Shown here: piece by piece, positions 1 to 5,397 of the stretch
How the letters are laid out: every line of letters starts with the position of its first letter
Position numbering within the stretch: position 1 is the stretch's first letter
DNA from: an uncultured Acetatifactor sp.
Lineage (GTDB): Bacteria > Bacillota > Clostridia > Lachnospirales > Lachnospiraceae
Direction: 5' to 3'
DNA: 6,836 bases
Assembly: GCA_910584235.1 (NCBI GenBank)
Contig: CAJTZD010000115.1
Span: 1 to 6,836 of the forward strand
Notes under the pieces: generated by a model
Told to the model about the DNA's origin: nothing
Database searches by the model: none
The model's input: the letters and a program-made list of their open reading frames with translations, nothing else
Translations under genes and position numbers: made by a program

Positions 1-20
1 GCCGCAGTTATGCGGTTTTT
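1..20 (+). terminator. Intrinsic terminator at the left edge
   Basis: A 5-bp GC-rich stem, CCGCA (2-6) and TGCGG (11-15), closes a GTTA loop and is followed directly by TTTTT (16-20). This is the layout of a rho-independent terminator for a plus-strand gene lying left of the window. G1 may add a G-T pair, and the stem may extend outside. On the minus strand the stem lies 25 bases past the stop of the small ORF at 45-176, so it could serve both directions if a T-run on that strand exists outside the window. Confidence 0.6.
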
Positions 21-44
21 GCCATAATATTCTATTTACAAGTG

Positions 45-176
45 TTAAAAATCCGTCATGATGCCGGAAGATAATTTCTCCAGGCCCAGCTTCCGCTTCT
101 TCCTCTCGGCGCCAATGGCCTTGCCATACGCTCTATTGTACTTCCGTATGAATTCCTGTTCCTTGGTTCTCTTCAT
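45..176 (-). CDS. Small 43-residue basic protein, possible truncated XRE-type regulator
   Basis: The 43-codon frame starts at ATG 176-174 and stops with TAA at 47-45. It is the only start available, because an in-frame TAA lies at 215-213 with no other start codon between. A GGAGAGG ribosome binding site (191-185) sits 8 bases upstream. The product is very basic (KRTKEQEF at the start, then AERKKRKLGLEKLSSGI). The last part resembles the opening of an XRE helix-turn-helix, where a run like IGxxRKxxxLxLExLSxGI leads into the recognition helices, but the frame stops before those helices. It may be the remnant of a regulator or an unrelated small basic protein. No continuation of a helix-turn-helix was found in the other frames after the stop. 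The reading frame and ribosome binding site are seen directly; the family link is a weak inference. Confidence 0.45.
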   Translation of the reverse strand: MKRTKEQEFIRKYNRAYGKAIGAERKKRKLGLEKLSSGIMTDF

Positions 177-242
177 TCCCCTGTCCTCTCCACTTTGTCT
201 TACGTGGCTGCATTACATTGATGCTTTTTACAGGCATACGGC

Positions 243-280
243 TCTTTCGAAAGAATCTCAGGCAAGCCTTTGCCTGAGAT
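243..280. repeat. 12-bp palindrome followed by an 11-bp perfect hairpin
   Basis: TCTTTCGAAAGA (243-254) is a perfect palindrome. It abuts a perfect 11-bp inverted repeat, ATCTCAGGCAA (255-265) and TTGCCTGAGAT (270-280), with a GCCT loop. On the plus strand no T-run follows, so it is a poor terminator there. On the minus strand the stem would fall at the very 5' end of a transcript started from the -10 box at 287-282, and the sequence after it is moderately T-rich (TCTTTC). It could be a 5' stabilising stem, an attenuator or an operator for the small minus-strand gene. Confidence 0.6.
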
Positions 281-281
281 G

Positions 282-290
282 ATTGTACCA
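282..290 (-). promoter_or_regulatory. Possible extended -10 promoter for the small minus-strand ORF
   Basis: On the minus strand TGG TACAAT (290-282) has a TGn extension and matches five of six bases of TATAAT. No good -35 box lies 17 bases upstream, so it would rely on the extended -10. A start a few bases downstream would place the 255-280 hairpin at the 5' end of the transcript and lead into the ORF at 176-45. This is inference from motif matching only. Confidence 0.3.
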
Positions 291-391
291 CAGTCCATCT
301 CCCATTTTCCACCAAAAATGGTGTTTCTCACATGCATTTTCCATGGTGGCGTAGGAACGCAATGCCGACCGGGTGAAGCGGGTACAGATCC

Positions 392-427
392 GGGGGAGGA
401 AACCCTTTCTTTCTGGTTTCCTCCCCC
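392..427. repeat. 13-bp perfect hairpin upstream of pncB
   Basis: GGGGGAGGAAACC (392-404) and GGTTTCCTCCCCC (415-427) are perfect inverted copies around a pyrimidine loop CTTTCTTTCT (405-414). The sequence after it on the plus strand is TTGCAATT, a poor U-tract, so a classical terminator is doubtful. A competing pairing exists: ATCCGGGG (388-395) is perfectly complementary to CCCCGGAT (439-446), and both structures need the G-run at 392-395. The hairpin lies just upstream of the likely pncB -35 box, so it would not be in the pncB leader unless transcription also starts further upstream. The hairpin is clear; its role is unknown. Confidence 0.7.
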
Positions 428-456
428 TTGCAATTCCACCCCGGATGGTATATGAT
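428..456 (+). promoter_or_regulatory. Likely sigma-A promoter of pncB
   Basis: TTGCAA (428-433, four of six matches to TTGACA), a spacer of exactly 17 bases, and TATGAT (451-456, five of six matches to TATAAT) form a vegetative-type promoter. The predicted start near 463 would leave a short leader of about 37 bases before the pncB ATG. The -35 box begins directly after the 392-427 hairpin, so a regulator or structure there could affect promoter access. Confidence 0.5.
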
Positions 457-499
457 TGTAAAAATGCAAAATGCCGGACACGGCAGAAAAGAGGAGTCT

Positions 500-1954
500 A
501 TGGACAGACAGAATCTCACACTTATGACGGACCTGTACGAGCTCACCATGATGCAGGGGTATTTCAGGCACAAAGATCAGAACGAGACCGTGATCTTCGA
601 CGCTTTCTACCGCAAAAACCCCTGCGACGGCGGCTACGCCATCTCGGCGGGCTTAGAGCAGGTCATCCAGTACATCAAAGAACTGCATTTCGACCAGGAG
701 GACATCGACTATCTGGCCTCCCTGGGCATCTTCCAGGCCGACTTCCTGGAATACTTAAAGACTTTCCGGTTCTCAGGAGACATCTACGCCATCCCCGAGG
801 GCACCGTCATGTTCCCCAGGGAACCCGTAATCAAAGTCATAGCCCCCATCATGGAGGCCCAGTTGGTGGAGACTGCCATCCTGAACATCATCAACCATCA
901 GAGCCTCATCGCCACCAAGGCCGCCCGGGTCTGCTATGCCGCCAGAGGGGACGGCATCATGGAATTCGGCCTGCGCAGGGCCCAGGGGCCGGACGCCGGC
1001 ACCTACGGGGCCAGGGCTGCCATAATCGGAGGCTGCATCGGCACCAGCAACGTGCTCTGCGGCCAGCTCTTCGACGTGCCCGTCAAAGGGACCCACGCCC
1101 ACAGCTGGATCATGAGTTTTTCCGACGAGTACACCGCTTTCAAGACCTATGCGGACATGTACCCCAGCGCCTGCATCCTGCTGGTGGACACCTATGATAC
1201 CTTAAAGTCCGGTGTGCCCAATGCCATACGTGTCTTCACGGAAATGCGGGAAGCCGGCATCCCCCTGACTTTCTACGGTATCCGCCTGGACAGCGGAGAC
1301 CTGGCCTACCTCTCCAAACAGGCCAGAAAGATGCTGGACGCCGCAGGCTTCCCGGACGCTGTGATCTCCGCCTCCAACGACCTGGACGAGTACCTCATTG
1401 ACAGCCTGAAAGTACAGGGTGCAGCCATCACCTCCTGGGGCGTAGGCACCAACCTGATCACCTCCAAGGACAATCCCTCCTTTGGCGGTGTCTACAAACT
1501 GGCTGCCATCCAGGACGAAAACGGACAGTTCATCCCCAAAATCAAGCTCTCCGAGAACAGCGAGAAAGTCACCAACCCGGGAGACAAGAAGATTTACCGC
1601 GTCTACGAAAAGGACACGGGAAAAATCAAGGCCGATCTCATCTGCCTGACGGAGGAAACCTACCGGGAAACCGATGATCTGATGCTGTTCGACCCCCATG
1701 AGCCCTGGAAGAAGACAAAGCTGAAAGCCGGTACATACACCCTGCGCCCCCTGATGGAGCATATCTTCCACAAGGGCCAGTGTCTATATACCTCCCCCAA
1801 AGTCATGGACATCCGGGCCTACTGCCGGCAGGAGCTGGACACTCTCTGGGACGAGACCAAGCGCCTGGTAAACCCCCACGAGGTCTATGTGGACCTGTCC
1901 CAGAAGCTGTACGACACGAAGATCCGCCTGCTGGAGGAGCTCAGCGGGAAATAG
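500..1954 (+). CDS. pncB: Nicotinate phosphoribosyltransferase
   Basis: This 484-residue cytoplasmic enzyme joins nicotinate to PRPP, with ATP hydrolysis, to make nicotinate mononucleotide, the entry step of the Preiss-Handler NAD salvage route. The length fits the roughly 480-residue bacterial form. Family landmarks seen are TDLYELTMMQGYF near residues 10-22, RRAQGPDAG at 159-167, GTHAHSWIMSF at 197-207 (H201 fits the histidine that is phosphorylated in this family), YGIRLDSGDLAYLS at 259-272, ISASNDLDE at 289-297, and WGVGTNLITSKDNPSFGGVYK at 313-333 in the phosphate-binding region. The ATG at 500 is chosen because conserved sequence begins at once and GAGGAG (491-496) lies close upstream. 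The frame is open for 24 more codons upstream, but those do not look like the family. No frameshift or lost motif is visible. It is monocistronic here and convergent with the kinase gene. Confidence 0.97.
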   Translation: MDRQNLTLMTDLYELTMMQGYFRHKDQNETVIFDAFYRKNPCDGGYAISAGLEQVIQYIKELHFDQEDIDYLASLGIFQADFLEYLKTFRFSGDIYAIPEGTVMFPREPVIKVIAPIMEAQLVETAILNIINHQSLIATKAARVCYAARGDGIMEFGLRRAQGPDAGTYGARAAIIGGCIGTSNVLCGQLFDVPVKGTHAHSWIMSFSDEYTAFKTYADMYPSACILLVDTYDTLKSGVPNAIRVFTEMREAGIPLTFYGIRLDSGDLAYLSKQARKMLDAAGFPDAVISASNDLDEYLIDSLKVQGAAITSWGVGTNLITSKDNPSFGGVYKLAAIQDENGQFIPKIKLSENSEKVTNPGDKKIYRVYEKDTGKIKADLICLTEETYRETDDLMLFDPHEPWKKTKLKAGTYTLRPLMEHIFHKGQCLYTSPKVMDIRAYCRQELDTLWDETKRLVNPHEVYVDLSQKLYDTKIRLLEELSGK

Positions 1955-2000
1955 CGAGGCCCGCATGCCGCTTTTGCAGCAAACTTCCCATTGCTGGTCG

Positions 2001-2040
2001 GCGCAATCGAGTAGGGAAAAAGACTTTCCCTTATTCGCGC
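2001..2040. repeat. Imperfect hairpin between convergent genes
   Basis: AGGGAAA (2013-2019) and TTTCCCT (2025-2031) form a 7-bp stem around AAGAC. It is extended outward, after an internal loop, by AAT (2005-2007) with ATT (2033-2035) and GCGC (2001-2004) with GCGC (2037-2040). It lies 46 bases after the pncB stop and is the best structure for ending pncB transcription, but no T-run follows it on either strand, so termination here is uncertain. Confidence 0.35.
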
Positions 2041-2052
2041 GCCAGGCACCCG

Positions 2053-2232
2053 TCAGCCTCTGCCGGCATATTTCCAAGCGTTTTGGGTGCCCGTGTGTAT
2101 AAAAAACCGGGGCACTTTGGAATCCAACCAACTGTGCCCCAGCCAAAGCCGGATACTTCCTTTCATCCGCTTACGTCCGAACCCCCGGGGCAGATATCCC
2201 AGCAGATCCCGGTATTCTTCCCCCAGCTTCAT
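2053..2232 (-). CDS. Coding-like 59-codon frame after the kinase gene, probable remnant
   Basis: A minus-strand frame from ATG 2232-2230 to TGA 2055-2053 encodes 59 residues, beginning MKLGEEYRDLLGYLPRGFG. The frame stays open upstream back into the end of the kinase gene, in the +1 frame relative to it. Codons between 2278 and about 2140 are mostly CTG, CGG, GAA and GCC types, like the kinase itself. A GGAG lies about 9 bases before the ATG. The last third of the frame crosses a strong intrinsic terminator (2140-2101), so a full transcript is unlikely. It may be a lost C-terminal extension of the kinase, cut off by a one-base shift in the G-rich end of that gene, or chance. I recognise no family. 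Confidence 0.22.
   Translation of the reverse strand: MKLGEEYRDLLGYLPRGFGRKRMKGSIRLWLGHSWLDSKVPRFFIHTGTQNAWKYAGRG
2101..2140 (-). terminator. Intrinsic terminator of the hybrid kinase gene
   Basis: Read on the minus strand, GGGGCAC (2140-2134) pairs perfectly with GTGCCCC (2115-2109), and a short TTGG/CCAA pairing is possible inside the loop. Two G follow, then TTTTTT (2106-2101). A 7-bp GC-rich stem plus six T is a strong rho-independent terminator. It lies about 140 bases after the kinase stop and points away from pncB. No T-run is present on the plus-strand side, so it does not serve pncB. Confidence 0.8.
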
Positions 2233-2278
2233 GGCCTCCGGCTCCGCGCCGGCAGTCAGTTTCGTGCGGCGCCACCGC

Positions 2279-5146
2279 CTATCCCCTGCCCCGGTTCTTC
2301 AGCCGCCACATCACGTCGAACAGCGTATCCATGTCCACCGGCTTGGCCAGATGCTCATCCATCCCCGCATCCTTTGCCATGGCGATATCCTCCTCAAACG
2401 CATTGGCCGAGAGGGCTACGATGGGCACCTTTTGCGCATCCGCCCTGTCCAGCCCGCGAATCGTGCGGGCCGCCTCGAACCCGCTCATCACAGGCATCAT
2501 CAAATCCATCAGGATACAGTGGAACCTGCCCTCCTTTGACGCCGCGAACGCTTCCACAGCCTCTTTTCCGTCGTTGGCAGTGACAACCGCCGCGCCGGCC
2601 TGCTCCAGGATGAACTTTACGATCTCACAGTTCATCTCATTGTCCTCCACCAGCAGCACATGCATTCCCTTGATGTCGGCCCGGATATTCTCCTCCGGCT
2701 CCGCGGAGACGGCGTCGCCCTGCGCGTCCACCGGGATACGCAGCGTCACACAAAACAGGCTTCCCTTTCCGACCCGGCTCTCCACCTCCACCCTGCCGCC
2801 CATCTGGTCCACCAGCTTCTTCACAATGGACATACCAAGGCCTACGCCCTTGTAATGCGTCCTTGCATCCGGGTTCTCCTGGGCGAAAGGCTCAAAAATA
2901 TGCTTCTGGAAGTCCTCCCCGATACCGATTCCGTCATCCGCTATTGCGAATCTGTACTCCGCCAGCCCATCCCGGCAGGAAAGCTCCCTCACCTCAACCG
3001 ATACAGAACCCCCCCTGCGGTTGTACTTCACCCCATTGTCCAGGATATTCGTCAGAATCTGCCTCACGTGCAGCGGATTGCCGATGAGCCTGCTGTGCCG
3101 GATGTCCGGCTCCCCGAACACCAGCCGGACGCCCGCCGCCTCCGCATGGGGAGACATGATCGCAATGCAGTCCTCCAGCGTATTTCGCAGGTCAAAAGAT
3201 TCCTCCACCGCGGCGGGGAGACCGCTCTCCAGCTTGCTGACCTGGAGCACATCGTTCACCAAAGACAACAGATGCTTCGTGGATACCCGGATCTTCTCCC
3301 GGCAGTCCCTCTGCCTCTCGGAATCCTTTTTGGTCCGCTCCATGATCGTCAGCATGCCCAGGATACCGTTGATAGGCGTGCGCAGGTCATGAGACATATG
3401 GGAGAGGAATTCGCTCTTGGCCGAATTGGCCCGTCTGACCTTTTCCAGCAGCTCCATGATGGCCTGCTCCTGCTTCTTTCTTGTCACCATGATCTCGGTG
3501 ATATCCTGGTGATAGCCGTTGAGACAGACCCCGGGCTTTTTGAACTTCCTGTCCGGTATGCCCCCGCAGCGGACATAAATCTTCCCAAGCTCAGGATGGT
3601 TCCAGGGATAGACCACCTCGGAACGCCCCTGCTCCAGAATCTCCTGCACCACGTCCTGCACCATCTCCACATAGTCCGGCTCGATGTTATCAAACCAGTG
3701 CCGATAGCATTCCTCCGGCTCCGTCTCCTCCGACACACCCAGAAGCATCCGCATGGTCCTGTCCGCGTACATCCTGGGCTCGCAGCCCTCCTCCAGCTCA
3801 ATGGTCCAGATGCCCGTCCTGGCTCCCTCCAGGATATCCTCCAGACTCTGCCTGGCCTCGGATTTATACCGTTCCTCCTGCTCCACCAGGGCATTCACAT
3901 CCCGGAACGCAAAAAATACGCACTTCTCCTCCCGTTCCTTTCCCGTGACAGAGAAGTGGATCTCCAGATTTTTCAGGCCGGGACGATTGTCTTTCACCTG
4001 GTAGCGGACGAAAAATTTTTTCTTCGTGGCAAGCTGCGCCAGAATGTACTCTTTTCTCGTCACCATGCGGAGTCTCTCCTGGTCCCTGGGAAGCACATAC
4101 CGGGAAATATACCTCTCCATGGCCCTCTCATAGCCATCCGCAAAATTCATGGGCTGGTCTTTCCCCCTGAATTCGTTCTCCCGGTAAATCTGGCATACGT
4201 CCGTGGCGAAATCCACCTGATAAATCCCCAGATAATCCACATTCAGCGCATAGAGCACATCATGGCTGCGCTTTTCCAGCTCCCGGACCAGGTTGCGCCG
4301 CCGCAGGGAGGACACAATGAAATAAGCCGCCGTCTGCAGCATGTTCGATGTGTACTCCAGAGACCTTACCGGCGGATTGTCCACCCCGTAGAACCCGATA
4401 ATCCTGTCGTCGTCATACAGCGGAACCACCACCAGGGAGTGGATATCCTGCTGCTTGAGATTCTCATACTGAAGAGGATCGCTGAGCCTGATATCCTCCA
4501 GGTCATTGATGACGATATGCCCGCCGATGCTGAAATTTTGATACCAGCTGGCACAAACCTCAGGCGGCACGTTCTGGAGATTCTCCTTTTCCGGCCGCAC
4601 CCCGGGAGCCGTCCACTCATAGGTATTGTCGTCGCATCCCTGGTCATTTCTTTCAAAAATGTATGTCCGCTCCCCCTCCAGGGCTTTCCCCAGATATGCC
4701 AGCAGCACCTCCAGCGACTGGTCCGGCGTCTCCTCCAGCAGCGCCACCCGAAGTCCCTCATTGATAATGGCCTCCAGGTTCTGGACGCTCTGCATCATGG
4801 TCTTCTGCTGCTCATGGCTGCTTACGTCCATTGCCATCTCAAGACGGTACCGTCTTCCTTCCTGATTCATCAGCGTACTCCGCAGCAGAAAATGCCTGCC
4901 CAGGCTCCGGTGGAAGTACTGCTGCTCAACGCAGCCCTGTCCGGCTCCGCAGCTGGTGCAGAACGTACAGGGGGCATCGCCGTTTCGAAGAATCTCGTAG
5001 CACCGCCTCCCTCTCACCTCCTCCAGGGAGCCGATGCCGAAGACCTCCATGGCCATCCTGTTCATGTAGACCAGCTCATTTGTCTCTATATCCGCAACAT
5101 ATACGATTTCGTTGATATTTTCAAAAAACTCCCACATATCACCCAT
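2279..5146 (-). CDS. Soluble hybrid sensor histidine kinase/response regulator (PAS-GAF-PAS-PAS-HisKA-HATPase-REC)
   Basis: This 955-residue protein has no signal peptide or membrane segment, so it should sense a cytoplasmic cue. Order by sequence style: PAS at 1-115 with a Cys cluster (C49, C60, C63, C66, C72), GAF-like at 125-285 (SLVVVPLYDDDRIIGFYGVD at 237-256), PAS-like at 295-420, PAS at 430-555, short coiled coil, then HisKA with SHMSHDLRTPINGI (582-595) and phospho-acceptor H586. The ATPase has N-box NILDNGVKYN (700-709), G1 DDGIGIG (737-743), F-box FEPF (751-754) and G2 GVGLGMSIV (767-775). The C-terminal receiver has E834 and D835, phospho-acceptor D881 in MDLMMPVMSG, S913 and K935, so all catalytic parts are intact. 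No HPt or DNA-binding output is attached, so a separate partner must carry the signal on. The start is firm: an in-frame TGA directly precedes the ATG, and GGAGGG (5159-5154) lies 7 bases upstream. Ligand and targets are unknown. Confidence 0.96.
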   Translation of the reverse strand: MGDMWEFFENINEIVYVADIETNELVYMNRMAMEVFGIGSLEEVRGRRCYEILRNGDAPCTFCTSCGAGQGCVEQQYFHRSLGRHFLLRSTLMNQEGRRYRLEMAMDVSSHEQQKTMMQSVQNLEAIINEGLRVALLEETPDQSLEVLLAYLGKALEGERTYIFERNDQGCDDNTYEWTAPGVRPEKENLQNVPPEVCASWYQNFSIGGHIVINDLEDIRLSDPLQYENLKQQDIHSLVVVPLYDDDRIIGFYGVDNPPVRSLEYTSNMLQTAAYFIVSSLRRRNLVRELEKRSHDVLYALNVDYLGIYQVDFATDVCQIYRENEFRGKDQPMNFADGYERAMERYISRYVLPRDQERLRMVTRKEYILAQLATKKKFFVRYQVKDNRPGLKNLEIHFSVTGKEREEKCVFFAFRDVNALVEQEERYKSEARQSLEDILEGARTGIWTIELEEGCEPRMYADRTMRMLLGVSEETEPEECYRHWFDNIEPDYVEMVQDVVQEILEQGRSEVVYPWNHPELGKIYVRCGGIPDRKFKKPGVCLNGYHQDITEIMVTRKKQEQAIMELLEKVRRANSAKSEFLSHMSHDLRTPINGILGMLTIMERTKKDSERQRDCREKIRVSTKHLLSLVNDVLQVSKLESGLPAAVEESFDLRNTLEDCIAIMSPHAEAAGVRLVFGEPDIRHSRLIGNPLHVRQILTNILDNGVKYNRRGGSVSVEVRELSCRDGLAEYRFAIADDGIGIGEDFQKHIFEPFAQENPDARTHYKGVGLGMSIVKKLVDQMGGRVEVESRVGKGSLFCVTLRIPVDAQGDAVSAEPEENIRADIKGMHVLLVEDNEMNCEIVKFILEQAGAAVVTANDGKEAVEAFAASKEGRFHCILMDLMMPVMSGFEAARTIRGLDRADAQKVPIVALSANAFEEDIAMAKDAGMDEHLAKPVDMDTLFDVMWRLKNRGRG

Positions 5147-5178
5147 TCAGCTGCCCTCCGTCTATTTGTGTAGTACTT

Positions 5179-5207
5179 TTGGGACTGCGATACTTTAGTT
5201 CGATAGT
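5179..5207 (+). promoter_or_regulatory. Possible promoter of the truncated plus-strand gene
   Basis: TTGGGA (5179-5184), a 17-base spacer and GATAGT (5202-5207) match four of six bases at each box. An alternative is TTGTGT (5166-5171), 17 bases, then TGC GATACT (5186-5194) with an extended -10. Either would drive the ORF at 5302 and would overlap the divergent kinase promoter, so the two would compete for polymerase. This rests on motif matching only. Confidence 0.3.
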
Positions 5208-5233
5208 ATAACATAAGATCGCCGAAAAGTCTA
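5205..5233 (-). promoter_or_regulatory. Likely sigma-A promoter of the hybrid kinase gene
   Basis: On the minus strand TAGACT (5233-5228, four of six matches to TTGACA), a 17-base spacer and TATACT (5210-5205, five of six matches to TATAAT) sit about 60 bases before the kinase ATG, giving a leader of about 50 bases. The -10 box forms one arm of a small inverted repeat, ATACT (5190-5194) and AGTAT (5205-5209), that spans the expected start point and could be an operator. Confidence 0.5.
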
Positions 5234-5242
5234 CTTGCAGGG

Positions 5243-5278
5243 CTGCTATTTCGTCCGGATCACATCACAATATAGCAG
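5243..5278 (+). repeat. Stem-loop in the leader of the truncated plus-strand gene
   Basis: CTGCTAT (5243-5249) pairs perfectly with ATAGCAG (5272-5278) around a 22-base loop that holds a TCCGGA palindrome. It ends 7 bases before the strong GGAGGAGGT ribosome binding site at 5286-5294, where leader structures that affect translation are often found. No recognised riboswitch consensus was seen. Confidence 0.35.
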
Positions 5279-5301
5279 AAAAAGCGGAGGAGGTGCAAGA
5301 C

Positions 5302-5397
5302 ATGATACCGGACATACAAGACGCGGAACCGGCGCCGAAACAGGCCGCTCCCGCTATGTCACATATTTTTTATCTTACAGCCTTACATGCTTCGTAA
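5302..5397 (+). pseudogene. 5' end of a plus-strand gene, cut off at a junction
   Basis: GGAGGAGGT (5286-5294), close to the ideal anti-16S match, lies 7 bases before ATG 5302-5304. The frame begins MIPDIQDAEPAPKQAAPAM and uses GC-rich codons, as in the genes to its left. From about codon 20 the sequence becomes AT-rich and overlaps, on the opposite strand, the 3' end of the SGNH gene that stops at 5372-5370. The frame then ends at TAA 5395-5397, giving 31 residues. A strong ribosome binding site on a frame that runs straight into a neighbour's coding end suggests that the original gene was truncated by recombination near 5355-5372. A genuine 31-residue peptide is possible but less likely. 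The stub is too short and Ala/Pro-rich to assign to a family. Confidence 0.45.

Noticed and set aside
281..450. T-box or known riboswitch upstream of pncB
   Set aside because: GGTGG and GGGTACAG strings look suggestive, but no T-box consensus, specifier layout, terminator U-tract or recognised NAD riboswitch core could be matched.
200..571. Two minus-strand frames across the pncB upstream region
   Set aside because: They cross two perfect hairpins and the pncB start, have no clear ribosome binding site, and contain no recognisable motif.
373..1197. 274-codon plus-strand frame overlapping pncB in another frame
   Set aside because: The Arg/His/Gly-rich product is an out-of-frame reading of pncB; pncB itself carries all the family motifs.
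2045..2091. GGCACCC (2045-2051) and GGGTGCC (2085-2091) inverted repeat
   Set aside because: Perfect over 7 bp, but the loop is 33 bases, no T-run follows, and the stronger terminator at 2101-2140 already explains transcript ending.
1780..2583. 267-codon plus-strand frame spanning the pncB end and the kinase end
   Set aside because: It overlaps two confirmed genes and both strands' control elements. The product is Pro/Ser/Arg-rich with no recognisable domain.
2660..5173. Very long (over 800 codons) open frame on the plus strand opposite the kinase
   Set aside because: It is antisense to a complete, motif-rich kinase with its own ribosome binding site. Its product is rich in His, Pro, Leu and Arg without domains, as expected when GC-rich codons lack stops on the opposite strand.
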